Part shown: positions 44,694-53,427 of the stretch, piece after piece
Numbering within the stretch: position 1 is the stretch's first letter
How the letters are laid out: every line of letters begins with the position of its first letter
Assembly: GCA_031262485.1 (NCBI GenBank)
Contig: JAISHO010000005.1
Coordinates: 35,766-99,765, forward strand
Direction: 5' to 3'
Length of the DNA stretch: 64,000 bases
From: Propionibacteriaceae bacterium
GTDB lineage: Bacteria; Actinomycetota; Actinomycetes; Propionibacteriales; Propionibacteriaceae
Translations under genes and position numbers: made by a program
The notes under the pieces: model-generated
What the model was told of the DNA's origin: nothing
Databases searched by the model: none
What the model saw: only the letters and a program-made list of their open reading frames with translations

Positions 44694-46019
44694 GTGGCGT
44701 GGAAGACGGGCGTCGAACGTCGAAGGTCGTGGTGGGTCGCCGTCGTCGCCTGTCTTGTCGCCACTGTCGCGTTCGTCAGCGGAACCTCGCCCGCCCAAGC
44801 GGCGTCGGAAGGGCCAGTCGTTTATCTCTCCGTCGAGAAGTTCACAACAGGGCAAGGCTACATCCTCGAACCGGTCGAAGTTCCCCTGACTGAGGGGATG
44901 ACGGTGGCGGAAGTCCTCGAGAAAGCGTTGGCTGACGCTGGCCTGGCCTCACGCCACGATGGATCGGCGGTCTTGGGCGGTGACTATCTCCTCGTAGCGA
45001 TCGAGGATCCGACCGGCTCCTCCGATCCCACGCTCATCCCGCAATACATCAAAGACGATGTCTATTGGGACATGCTGGGTGAACCGGTCACCCCTCGCGC
45101 CGACGACGCCTGGTTGTCGACCGGTGATTACACGATGTTCTCCGGGTGGATGTTCACGGTCGACGATGTCGCCCCGGACGTTTACGCCTCCGACGTCACC
45201 GTCGCCGATGGCGACGTCATCCGCGTCCAGTACTCGCTCTACGGTGTCGGCGCGGATCTCGGCCTGGGCGCCGCGTTCTGGGGCTATGAACTCGTCGAAC
45301 CGGCCAACGGCGACTCCGTGACGAGGACACTCGCTCTTCTTTTCGCCGCCGAGGACCGTGAAGTCCTTCTCGCCGATTCCGCTGTCGTCGCAGCCCGCGA
45401 CGAGGCGCTTCGTCTCCTCATCGACCAAGAGACCCCCCAAGCGGAGATCGACGCCGCTGAGGCCGCTCTACTCACCGCCATCGACGCCGCACGAGCGGCC
45501 GAACTGGCTCCCGAACCGACGGTGGAGCCCACACCCACGCCGACATCGGAGCCGACGCTGGAGCCCACGCTCGAACCGTCGCCGACCGCCGAACCGAATT
45601 CGACCACGCCGATCACGGAACCGACGTTCGGCCCCACTCCCGCGCCAGTCCACCCTGAGCCGACCTCAACGGTGCCGACAGCACCGGCGACGGGGACGGC
45701 CACGACGACTCCAGATGCCGACGCGGAGCCGTCGAACGAGGTTTCGCCCGCTCCGTCCGCCTCGGTGAGCGCGGTTCCGTCTCCATCCTCGGAAGATACG
45801 GATCGCGATCCCTCCCCGGCCACGATGGAGGCCACGGGTTCAGACGTCACACCAGCCGTCGTTGCCGCAGATTCGTCCCATGCGGGTGTGGTCTCTCTCC
45901 CCGACACGGGAGCGGGATCTGCGGCGGCACCGCTCTTCGGGAGCGCCCTCGTTCTTCTCCTAGTGGGAACGTGGCTCACCGCATCGGCTCGTCGCCACCA
46001 GCCGACGACGATCCGGTGA
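44694..46019 (+). CDS. LPXTG-anchored protein with DUF4430/transcobalamin-like domain
   Basis: Cell-wall protein. From GTG 44694 (AGAGAAGG upstream) 441 residues: signal peptide WWVAVVACLVATVAF...AQA, DUF4430 (~60-160) with MTVAEVLEKALADAG, SGWMFTVDD and DGDVIRVQYS, a helical part, a long Pro/Thr/Glu spacer, and a sortase signal LPDTG, hydrophobic segment and Arg tail. DUF4430 is related to the C-terminal domain of animal transcobalamins. With the riboswitch this suggests surface capture of cobalamin or corrinoids. The open frame continues upstream to a second signal-like stretch, so the start is uncertain. Confidence 0.8.
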   Translation: MAWKTGVERRRSWWVAVVACLVATVAFVSGTSPAQAASEGPVVYLSVEKFTTGQGYILEPVEVPLTEGMTVAEVLEKALADAGLASRHDGSAVLGGDYLLVAIEDPTGSSDPTLIPQYIKDDVYWDMLGEPVTPRADDAWLSTGDYTMFSGWMFTVDDVAPDVYASDVTVADGDVIRVQYSLYGVGADLGLGAAFWGYELVEPANGDSVTRTLALLFAAEDREVLLADSAVVAARDEALRLLIDQETPQAEIDAAEAALLTAIDAARAAELAPEPTVEPTPTPTSEPTLEPTLEPSPTAEPNSTTPITEPTFGPTPAPVHPEPTSTVPTAPATGTATTTPDADAEPSNEVSPAPSASVSAVPSPSSEDTDRDPSPATMEATGSDVTPAVVAADSSHAGVVSLPDTGAGSAAAPLFGSALVLLLVGTWLTASARRHQPTTIR

Positions 46020-46075
46020 CCGTGCGTTGACCAAAAGCAAGACCACCGATCCATGCGTTCTTTCCGGTGGTCTCA

Positions 46076-46112
46076 CGAAGGGGCCCGTCAGTCACGCGAC
46101 TGGCGGGCTCCC
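46076..46112. terminator. Hairpin after the LPXTG gene; nearly repeated at 46868
   Basis: Inverted repeat GGGCCCGTCAGTC-acgc-GACTGGCGGGCTCC. Differs at three of 37 positions from 46868-46904, the two copies bracketing vapBC. Confidence 0.7.
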
Positions 46113-46128
46113 AGTGGAGTCTGATGCT

Positions 46129-46142
46129 ATGATTCGTATCAT
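46129..46142. promoter_or_regulatory. Candidate vapBC operator
   Basis: ATGAT-tcgt-ATCAT palindrome 30 bp before vapB, where VapBC complexes usually bind. Confidence 0.4.
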
Positions 46143-46171
46143 CTGATTCGAAAATTGATGTTGGAGAAGTG

Positions 46172-46369
46172 ATGAGAACGACGGTTACGCTGAAGCCGGA
46201 TTTGATCGCCGACGCCAGCAGGCTCACCGGCATTGAGAACAAGTCGGATGTTGTCAACGAAGCTTTGGAGCTCTTGGTGAGGGTCGAGGCGGGTCGTCGA
46301 CTGGCGGCCTTGGGCGGGAGCGACCCAGACGCGAGAATCTCGCCGCGACGGCGGGGCAGCGCTTCGTGA
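46172..46369 (+). CDS. VapB-type antitoxin
   Basis: 65 residues. MRTTVTLKPDLIADASRLTG...KSDVVNEALELLV is the ribbon-helix-helix of VapB proteins; the short basic/acidic tail wraps the toxin. GGAGA precedes ATG 46172; a GTG overlaps it at 46169. Its stop overlaps the toxin start. Confidence 0.88.
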   Translation: MRTTVTLKPDLIADASRLTGIENKSDVVNEALELLVRVEAGRRLAALGGSDPDARISPRRRGSAS

Positions 46370-46737
46370 TCCTCGTCGATACCTCCGTGTGGGTCGACCA
46401 TCTCCATCGTCGCGAAGCGTCGCTTGCCGCTGCTCTAGAAAAGGACGAGGCCCTCGTCCACCCCTTCGTCATCGAGGAACTCGCGGTGGGGGCATTGGCC
46501 CAACGTGGGGTAGTGCTTGAACTGTTGCGTCATCTCCGTCGTCCTCCGGTGCTCGACCATGATGAGACGCTCGCATTGATTGAAACGCACCATTTATGGG
46601 GAAGGGGGCTCTCGGCGGTCGACGTCCACCTCATCGGTTCGGCCCTCCTCGCCGTGAGTTCGAGCCTCTGGACGCGCGACAAGAGGCTGATCGATGCGGC
46701 CCGCGAATCAGGAGCCACCGTTTTCGTCGAGTCGTGA
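46366..46737 (+). CDS. VapC PIN-domain toxin
   Basis: 123 residues, GTG start in GTGA. PIN acidic residues: LVDTSVWVDHL, VIEELAVGAL (Glu), LSAVDVHLIGSALL (Asp), LWTRDKRL (Asp). Probable tRNA or rRNA endonuclease neutralised by the upstream gene. Unrelated in detail to the PIN toxin at 34627. Confidence 0.9.
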   Translation: MILVDTSVWVDHLHRREASLAAALEKDEALVHPFVIEELAVGALAQRGVVLELLRHLRRPPVLDHDETLALIETHHLWGRGLSAVDVHLIGSALLAVSSSLWTRDKRLIDAARESGATVFVES

Positions 46738-46867
46738 TCGCTGAGCTGAAGGGGAGAATAATCCATGCTCCCTGATGCCAACCATTTCCAAGCGGAGCGT
46801 TCGATCATTGGTTGTGCCAGCTTCTCCTTGTCGTAAGAAGCGGTCCGCCAACCATCAAGCCAACAAA

Positions 46868-46904
46868 CGAAGGGGCCCGCCTGTCACGCGACTGGCGGGC
46901 CCCC
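46868..46904. terminator. Hairpin between vapC and the converging beta-helix gene
   Basis: GGGGCCCGCC ... GGCGGGCCCC with 12-nt loop, followed by GTT. 27 bp past the stop of the converging gene; also serves vapBC. Confidence 0.75.
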
Positions 46905-46930
46905 GTTCGTAAGAGGAACTCAGCTTGGCG

Positions 46931-49900
46931 TCATGGGGTGACGTTGATGTTCGTCAACCCCTTGCCGGCGTTCGTCGCGGTGTTGGAGGCGTGGACGACG
47001 TTGAGGTGTCCGGAGCACTTCGAGGTCGAGGTGACGTTGATGGCGTAGCCGTCGACGCCGCCGAGGTCGGTCTCGTTGCTCTTCCAGACGTTGCCGCAGC
47101 CGTATCCGGTGAGCAAATTGTGTGTCTCGTAGCCGTGCTCGAGGACGCCGGAGCCGTCGTGACGGCCCACGTTGCCCTCGATGAGGTAGTCGTTGCCCTT
47201 GGCGTCGATCCAGGAGGTGGCCGAGTTGGCGCCCGACACCCCACCAATGAAGGTGTTGTCTCGGATGATGCCGTCGGCGGTGCCCTCCTTGATGTCGATG
47301 TGCTCGCCGCCGATGTCGGGGCCGATGGTGTTGCCGATCACCTGGATGCGGTCGGAACGGTCGACGCCGTCGACGGTGCCGTAACAGTCGAAGTTCGAGT
47401 TCGATGAGCCGAGGTAGATCGCCTCGCCGTAACCCGGCTTGACGAGGCCGGTCCGGGTGATGGTCGAATCACGCACGACGCCGTCGGAGGAGGAGGCGCG
47501 GAAGTGGATGCCTTCCTCTTCGATGTCGCGGACGGTGACGCCGACGATGCTGACGTGCGTCGACGAGTCGAGGACGATGCCCTTCTTGGCGTCGGCGACG
47601 GTGAAGCCCTGAAGGCGCCAATGCGAGGCGCCGTGCAGCCACAGGCCGTACCCGGAATCCCACCCGGCGGTCGGCGTCGGGCAGCTGGGGCTGGTTCCGA
47701 GCGGACCGTCGTTGGTGATGATGGCGTCGGCGGGCCCGATCAGGGTGATCGGTTCGGTGATCGTCCCGGCCGTCGTGGCGACGAAGCTTCCCTCGTAGGT
47801 CCCGGAGGCCAAGGCGATGACCTGCCCGGGTTGGGCGGCGGCTAGGGCCGTGCTCAGTTCAGCGGCGGTTGTCACGTAGACGTCGGCGTCGGCCGGTGGG
47901 GTCACCGGGATCGTCGGCTCAACTGTGGGTTCTATGGTGGGCTCAGGATCCTCCGAGGGCTCGGCGGTCGGCTCGGGCGCGGGAATCGTCGGCCCACTCG
48001 TCGGAACCGTGGTGGGTTCCGGGTCGCTCGTCGGCTCCTCGCTCGGCGTCCCGCCTCCGCCGGAGGTGAACCCGACGCAGGGATATCCGTCGATCGTGCA
48101 GGCGGTCGGCAGGCCGGGACCGTCGACGTTGAAGCCGAAGTCCTCGCTGTCGCCCTTCTTGATCGTGCTCGTGTATGACATCGGGGAGAAGATGAAATCC
48201 TGCCCGTCGCGCACATACGTCGAACGCCACGACTTGGAGACGGTCGTCCCCTCCGGCAAGGTGATTCGCACCGTCCAGCCCTCGATCGTGGCGTCGGTCG
48301 TGTTCGTCACGACGATCTCGCCGCCGTAGCCGTCGCTCCACGGGGAGTCGACGGTGAATTCGGCGATGAGCCCGGAACTGGCGACGGGCGCCGAGGTCGT
48401 GGGCTGTGTCGTCCCCGGATTTGTCGGCCCAGCCGTCGGAGCCGAGGTCGTCGGCGTCGTCGTGGGTTCCCGCGTCGGCGTCGGGCCGGTCGGCCCGCTC
48501 GTCGGATCAGCGGTTGGATCGGCCGTCGGTCCAGCGGTCGGCCCGGACGTGGGCGTGTCCGTCGGCTCTGTGGTGGGTTCTGAGGAAGGCGTGTCTGTCG
48601 GCGCATCGGTGGGATCGACGACTGGCGTCGTCGGCTCGACCGGATCCACCGGAGCGTCCGAGACGCGCCGATCCGGATCGATGAGGAACAACGACTCACC
48701 GTTATCGGTCAGGCTGACGTCGACGCCCCCACCATTGCTGTAGTCACCGGTCTCGTGGTGCGCCCAGTCGCTGATCGACGTGCCGTCGACATTGAGGTGG
48801 GTCCACTCCGTCCCGTTCCAGCCGAAGCGGTAGAGCTGCCCCGGTTCGGAGTAATACGGAGCGTAGGAGCCGTCGCTCATCTCCTTGCTGAGATCATTAT
48901 TGAAAAATACGTTGTGAGGACCGGTCGATCCGGACCACTTGATGGCTTTCTGCCCGGCTCCCCACCAGATCGGGTACCAGGTCGAGCCGTCGGGCCCGCC
49001 GCCGCCCTCTTCACCGCAGTTGACGGTGCAACTGCCGGAGCGGTGGTCGTAGGGCACGGCCACATGGTTCAGTTCGAAGAGGTTGTTGCGCTCCCAGCCG
49101 CCGTGGAGGTTGAGATCGGAATCGAAATCATTGCCGATGACGACGTTGCCGGAGGCGGCCCACTGGAAGGTGAAGTGACGGAGGTTGCGGGTCGTGTTGC
49201 CGGCGTAGAGGGAATCCCACACTCGCGATCCGCGGAAGTATCCGTTGCCGCCTTTGCCCTTGTTCCAGGCGCCGTCAAGGACGTTGTCGACGATCTGGAG
49301 GTTCTTGGCCTCCTCGGTGACGATCGGGTGCGAACCGGTCATCTCGGTGCGGATGCCGCGCACCCACGAGTCGGCCGCCCACTTGAAGACGATCCCGTGC
49401 ATCGCCTCGGCCGGGGCCAGGTTGCCGTACTCGTGCACGGCGTCGGCGGGGGTCAACCCGTCGACGACCTGGGTGAAGGCGAGGTCTTCGATGCCGACGC
49501 CGACGACCGGGTCGACGATCGCCGCGGCCTTCGAGGCGTAAGCGCTGCCGTCGATAGCGGCCGAGCCGTCCGAGGTGGAGTCGACGGTGACGTCGTATTC
49601 CAGCGGCTTGTCGAGAGTGATCGTCCGGTTCGACGTGTCGACGGCGGTGATCCTGAAGATCTGCTGGCGCATGTGGAGGTTCTGCAAGGCGTGATCTGTC
49701 GGCAGGGCCTCTTGTTCAGCGTAGAAATCCATCGAGTTGGCGACGCGGATATTGACGAGGGTTCCGACGGTGAAGTTCGTCATCGAGCCCTTCGACGCGA
49801 GATGGACGACGGTGTCGCCGGCCCGTGCCGAATATCCCGGGTCGCCGTCTTTGGCTCGGAGCGCCAGCCCCGTCTTCCAGTGGACGTTGACGGTGCCTTC

Positions 49901-50602
49901 GAACAGGTCGGCCCGATTCTCCGGGGCCGACGCGTAGTCGGAGGCGTAGCTCGTGTGGACGCCGCGCGATTGCACGCGGAACAGCCCTCGCCCCGGCCAG
50001 AGCCAGCCGCCCGAGCCGGAACCGTAGGACATCGCATCTTTATCCCACTCGGATCCGTCGGCGGTGATGGTGTCGTAGCGGGTGTTCTCATCCGGCCGGT
50101 AGACGAGCAGCGTGCCCGTCGACTCGTCCGAACCGGCCCCGCGCACAACGAGATAATCGGCGTCGACATGGATCTCCTGGGAGACGTCGAGTTGGCCGGC
50201 CGGCAAGGTGATCCGGCTGAGATTCTCATAGTCGGCGTTCGGCGAGCAGGTGTCGCGGATGACGTCGATGGCGGCTTGGATCCCAGCGGTGTCGTCGACT
50301 CCGTCATTGGGGAAGACACCATAGTCGCCGGCCAGTTCGGCGGCGGTGATGTCGCAACTGGAAGAGGGGGCGAGCGCTTCAGTTCGGGGCAGGTCTTCCC
50401 CGCCCCGATAGCCGGCCCCGCTCCAGTCGTAGACGCCGTCGATGGCGGCCCGGCGGTTGGCTGCACTCGTGTCGAGTCCGGTCAATGCCCCGGGATCAGC
50501 GGCGTTGGCGTCCGCGACGGGTCCCCAGGCCGTCAGCGGAACGATGAGTCCGATGGCCACCCAGGGGGCCCATCGATGCCGTCTCACTAATGGTTGTTTC
50601 AT
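46931..50602 (-). CDS. Secreted beta-helix / CBM2 / beta-helix protein
   Basis: Exported 1223-residue protein. Signal peptide ends ADANAAD (~residue 34). Residues ~70-640: parallel beta-helix of pectate-lyase-like proteins (repeated G-N-x-x short turns; NNLFELNHVAVP). Pro-Thr linker (~650-740), CBM2 (~744-847; VTNTTDATIEGWTV, the Cys pair CTIDGYPC), second Pro-Thr linker, and a second beta-helix (~907-1223; HVSIVGVTVRDIEEEGIHFR, GEHIDIKEG). Probably a polysaccharide lyase or hydrolase acting on plant or dietary fibre; the linkage is not clear. GAGGAGGAG precedes ATG. Divergent from the LacI gene of the adjoining import locus. Confidence 0.85.
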   Translation of the reverse strand: MKQPLVRRHRWAPWVAIGLIVPLTAWGPVADANAADPGALTGLDTSAANRRAAIDGVYDWSGAGYRGGEDLPRTEALAPSSSCDITAAELAGDYGVFPNDGVDDTAGIQAAIDVIRDTCSPNADYENLSRITLPAGQLDVSQEIHVDADYLVVRGAGSDESTGTLLVYRPDENTRYDTITADGSEWDKDAMSYGSGSGGWLWPGRGLFRVQSRGVHTSYASDYASAPENRADLFEGTVNVHWKTGLALRAKDGDPGYSARAGDTVVHLASKGSMTNFTVGTLVNIRVANSMDFYAEQEALPTDHALQNLHMRQQIFRITAVDTSNRTITLDKPLEYDVTVDSTSDGSAAIDGSAYASKAAAIVDPVVGVGIEDLAFTQVVDGLTPADAVHEYGNLAPAEAMHGIVFKWAADSWVRGIRTEMTGSHPIVTEEAKNLQIVDNVLDGAWNKGKGGNGYFRGSRVWDSLYAGNTTRNLRHFTFQWAASGNVVIGNDFDSDLNLHGGWERNNLFELNHVAVPYDHRSGSCTVNCGEEGGGGPDGSTWYPIWWGAGQKAIKWSGSTGPHNVFFNNDLSKEMSDGSYAPYYSEPGQLYRFGWNGTEWTHLNVDGTSISDWAHHETGDYSNGGGVDVSLTDNGESLFLIDPDRRVSDAPVDPVEPTTPVVDPTDAPTDTPSSEPTTEPTDTPTSGPTAGPTADPTADPTSGPTGPTPTREPTTTPTTSAPTAGPTNPGTTQPTTSAPVASSGLIAEFTVDSPWSDGYGGEIVVTNTTDATIEGWTVRITLPEGTTVSKSWRSTYVRDGQDFIFSPMSYTSTIKKGDSEDFGFNVDGPGLPTACTIDGYPCVGFTSGGGGTPSEEPTSDPEPTTVPTSGPTIPAPEPTAEPSEDPEPTIEPTVEPTIPVTPPADADVYVTTAAELSTALAAAQPGQVIALASGTYEGSFVATTAGTITEPITLIGPADAIITNDGPLGTSPSCPTPTAGWDSGYGLWLHGASHWRLQGFTVADAKKGIVLDSSTHVSIVGVTVRDIEEEGIHFRASSSDGVVRDSTITRTGLVKPGYGEAIYLGSSNSNFDCYGTVDGVDRSDRIQVIGNTIGPDIGGEHIDIKEGTADGIIRDNTFIGGVSGANSATSWIDAKGNDYLIEGNVGRHDGSGVLEHGYETHNLLTGYGCGNVWKSNETDLGGVDGYAINVTSTSKCSGHLNVVHASNTATNAGKGLTNINVTP

Positions 50603-50728
50603 TGCTCCTCCTCATGGTCCGGCCGGCGCCGTGGGAGGGCTCTCCGCCCATCAGCCGCCGGCGAGGTCGAGCTGGGACAGACCGGCCATGAAGTAATGAA
50701 AATTAAGTGTAGTTTAACGTTGTGACGA

Positions 50729-50842
50729 TGGCAAGGGTTTTCCGACGCGGTCGTCCACGATAACGAATCAAGAAATAAAATTGCTTGTCACAATGCATTG
50801 AGGGAACCTTGTGACGCGACACCGATATGGCAAACGTTTTCC
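50729..50842. promoter_or_regulatory. Paired operator-like boxes before LacI and the beta-helix gene
   Basis: TGGCAAGGGTTTTCC (50729-50743) and TGGCAAACGTTTTCC (50828-50842), alike at 13 of 15 positions and 99 bp apart, in the divergent promoter region. Likely sites of the LacI protein at 50861. Confidence 0.45.
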
Positions 50843-50860
50843 TGCCTTAGGATTTTCGAT

Positions 50861-51889
50861 GTGAACGAGACTGCGAGGGGTGGCCGGAGGCGTGTGACCC
50901 TTTACGATGTGGCGCGGCTGGCGGGGGTCTCTCAGCCGACGGCGTCGCGCGTCCTCAATGGCTCCGATCGCCAGGTCTCCTCGGCTAACAGGGAACGGGT
51001 GCTCCGGGCGGCCCGGGAGCTCGCCTATGTGCCGAACGCCTCGGCTCAGGCCTTCGTGCGCGGGTCGTCGAAGATGATCGCTTTCGTCGTCGGCCGGATC
51101 GACGGCACGTATTTCTCGTCGATGGCCGCCGCTCTCATGCGCGAGGCTCGCTCGGCCGGGTACTGGGTTTCGATCGCGGTGACGGATCGTCAGCCGGAGC
51201 GGGAATTGAGGGTCGTGCGGGAACTGCGCGCGCAGCGTCCCCGGGCCATCGTCTTCGCCGGTTCTGGGTTCATCGATCCGACGGGCAACGAGGTCCTCGC
51301 CGATGAGTTGTCTGGCTATGAGAGGGCCGGTGGCAAGGTGCTGCTCATCAGCCGGACGGATCTGCCTTTCGAGCGGATCAGTTTCGACAATCGGGCTGGC
51401 GCCGAGGGGCTGGGACAGGCCTTGGCGGGTTTGGGCTATCAGCGGGCCCTCGTGCTGGGATCTGAGACGCCACTGCTAGGGATGTTGCATCGGGTCGAGG
51501 GTTTCAGCGATGGCTTCGCCCCCGGGACGGTCGAGGTGCGCCAGACCGCGCTCAGTTGGGAGGGCGGGCGCGACGTCGTCGAGCGGATGCCGCCGGAGCA
51601 GTTGTCCCGCTTCGACCTCGTCGTCGGGGTGACCGATGAGATGGCGCTCGGTGTCATGGCGGCTCTGCGCGTCCACGGCCGTCGGGTGCCGGATGACATC
51701 GCCGTGGCGGGGTTCAATGACATTCGCACCTTGCGTGACGTCTCCCCGCCGCTGACAACCGTCCATGTGCCGCTCGATCTCGTGGCCGAGGCGGTCGTCC
51801 GCCGCGCCATCGCCGGCCATGAGGAGGGATCGGGCCCACCGATTCCGACGCACCCGGTGCTGCGGGAGAGCACTCCACCGCACCACTGA
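50861..51889 (+). CDS. LacI-family transcriptional regulator
   Basis: 342 residues from GTG 50861. Helix-turn-helix TLYDVARLAGVSQPTASRVL with hinge helix (PNASAQAFV), then a periplasmic-binding-like effector domain (IVFAGSG, FNDIRTLRDVSPPLTTVHVP). Controls the divergent beta-helix gene and probably the importer operon that follows. Confidence 0.92.
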   Translation: MNETARGGRRRVTLYDVARLAGVSQPTASRVLNGSDRQVSSANRERVLRAARELAYVPNASAQAFVRGSSKMIAFVVGRIDGTYFSSMAAALMREARSAGYWVSIAVTDRQPERELRVVRELRAQRPRAIVFAGSGFIDPTGNEVLADELSGYERAGGKVLLISRTDLPFERISFDNRAGAEGLGQALAGLGYQRALVLGSETPLLGMLHRVEGFSDGFAPGTVEVRQTALSWEGGRDVVERMPPEQLSRFDLVVGVTDEMALGVMAALRVHGRRVPDDIAVAGFNDIRTLRDVSPPLTTVHVPLDLVAEAVVRRAIAGHEEGSGPPIPTHPVLRESTPPHH

Positions 51890-51913
51890 TGACGGGACAC
51901 CCTTGCTCATTCG

Positions 51914-51987
51914 TGGAATGTTTTCCATAACGGAATGGAAAAGGTTCCCATGGTTCCTTGACATACGGCGAGATTCGGTCGTATCTT
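51914..51987 (+). promoter_or_regulatory. Importer promoter with two operator-like palindromes
   Basis: TGGAATGTTTTCCA (51914-51927) and GGAAAAGGTTCC (51937-51948), both GGAA-N4-TTCC, precede TTGACA (51958-51963) and TATCTT (51982-51987, 18-bp spacer). Fits a regulated promoter for the operon from 52072. Confidence 0.5.
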
Positions 51988-52071
51988 CGAGGAGACGGAT
52001 GGAAATCGCATTCCGATCAGCCGGGCGTGGCGGAGCCGCTGCCGCCCGGAACGACTCAACGAGGAGAAATT

Positions 52072-53424
52072 ATGAAGCCACGCCATCGCCGGCCATGGAT
52101 CGGCGCCGCCGTCGTCATCGCCAGCGCGTTGACCTTGTCCGCCTGTGGCGGTGGAGACGACGTCTCGACCGATCCGGGCGACGACACCAGCACCGCCGCC
52201 ACGGACGCGGCCGAGGTCTCCGGCCCGCTCGAAGTGTGGGTTCGGGCGGCCAACGACTCCCTCGTCTCCTATGAGATGTTGTTCGAGAAGTTCACCGAGG
52301 AGACGGGCGTCGAGATCGAGGTCTTCGCCACGTTGACCGATTTCGAGACGAAGTTGAGCGCCGCCGCCGCGGCCCGCGATCTGCCCGACATCGTCATCAA
52401 CGACGCCTCCCAGCTGGGCAACCTGCAAAGCCAGGGCATCATCCGCTCGTTCGACCAGTCCTCGATCGAGGGTGGAGACGATCTCAGCGACGCCGCCTGG
52501 AGCTCCGTGGAGAGCATCGACGGGCAGACCTATGGCGTCCCCTTCTCGGCTCAGGCCAACCTGTTGTTCGTACGCACCGATTGGCTCGACAACCTCGGCT
52601 TGCAGGCGCCGACGACGTGGGATGAGTTCGTCAACGTGGCCAAGGCCTTCACCACCCAGGATCCCGACGGCGACGGCCAAGCCAACACCTACGGCGTCGC
52701 CATCCCCGGCTCGACGCAGCGCGGCTATATCTCGTGGAACTGGTCGACCTACCTGTGGCAGGCCGGTGGCGAATACGTCGAGATCGACGGCGACACCGTC
52801 ACTCCGGTCATCGACTCCGACGAGGCGATCGAGGCCGCGACGTGGTTCCAGAACCTTTTCTGCACCGAGAACGTCGTCCAGCCCGGCGCCCTCAACGCCA
52901 CCACCTTGGAGACGAACGAGGCTTTCCAGACGGGTGTCGTCGGCATGTATCTGACCGGTCCGTACAACATCCCCACGTCTGACGGCACCGCGGTCGGCGG
53001 TCACTACACCGTTGTCGCCCCGCCCAAGGCGCCGAACGGTGGCACGAGCACGATGGCCGAGGGCACGACGATCTACTTCATGGTGGATTCCGAGGTCGAG
53101 GCCGCCGCCGACGCTTTCGCCGAGTTCATGATCACACCGGAGGCCCAGGAGATCGGCATGGTCGGCAACCCCAAGGCCTCGATCGTCCGTCTGCCCGTCA
53201 ACACGACGGTGGATTCGACGACGGTGCGCGACGGCGACGAGCGCTGGGGCATCGCCCAAGAGGTCTACGAGTCCGACGGCCACTACGAGCCGATCGCCGT
53301 GCCGCAGTGGCAGGAGATGCGCCAGGCCGCCTCCGACACCTTCAATAAGACGATCTCCTCGTGTGGGGACATGTCCGCCGCGCTGGCTGAGCTCAACCAG
53401 CAATACGAGCAGATTCTGAGCTGA
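52072..53424 (+). CDS. Sugar-binding lipoprotein of second ABC importer
   Basis: 450 residues, family 1 solute-binding. Lipobox LSAC and a Gly/Asp spacer; GAGGAG precedes ATG 52072. Body with VFATLTDFETKL, VPFSAQANLLFVRTDWL, TYLWQAGGEYVEIDGD, as in CUT1 binding proteins. First gene of the operon to 58530. Confidence 0.92.
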   Translation: MKPRHRRPWIGAAVVIASALTLSACGGGDDVSTDPGDDTSTAATDAAEVSGPLEVWVRAANDSLVSYEMLFEKFTEETGVEIEVFATLTDFETKLSAAAAARDLPDIVINDASQLGNLQSQGIIRSFDQSSIEGGDDLSDAAWSSVESIDGQTYGVPFSAQANLLFVRTDWLDNLGLQAPTTWDEFVNVAKAFTTQDPDGDGQANTYGVAIPGSTQRGYISWNWSTYLWQAGGEYVEIDGDTVTPVIDSDEAIEAATWFQNLFCTENVVQPGALNATTLETNEAFQTGVVGMYLTGPYNIPTSDGTAVGGHYTVVAPPKAPNGGTSTMAEGTTIYFMVDSEVEAAADAFAEFMITPEAQEIGMVGNPKASIVRLPVNTTVDSTTVRDGDERWGIAQEVYESDGHYEPIAVPQWQEMRQAASDTFNKTISSCGDMSAALAELNQQYEQILS

Positions 53425-53427
53425 CCT

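Noticed and set aside
47900..48660. Repetitive DNA resembling a minisatellite or CRISPR
   Set aside because: It encodes the Pro-Thr-Xaa linkers around CBM2; repeats are irregular and codon-based, with no spacers.
48755..50590. 611-codon plus-strand frame opposite the beta-helix protein
   Set aside because: Shadow in Val/Gly/Arg/Asp-rich sequence; the minus strand has signal peptide and CBM2.
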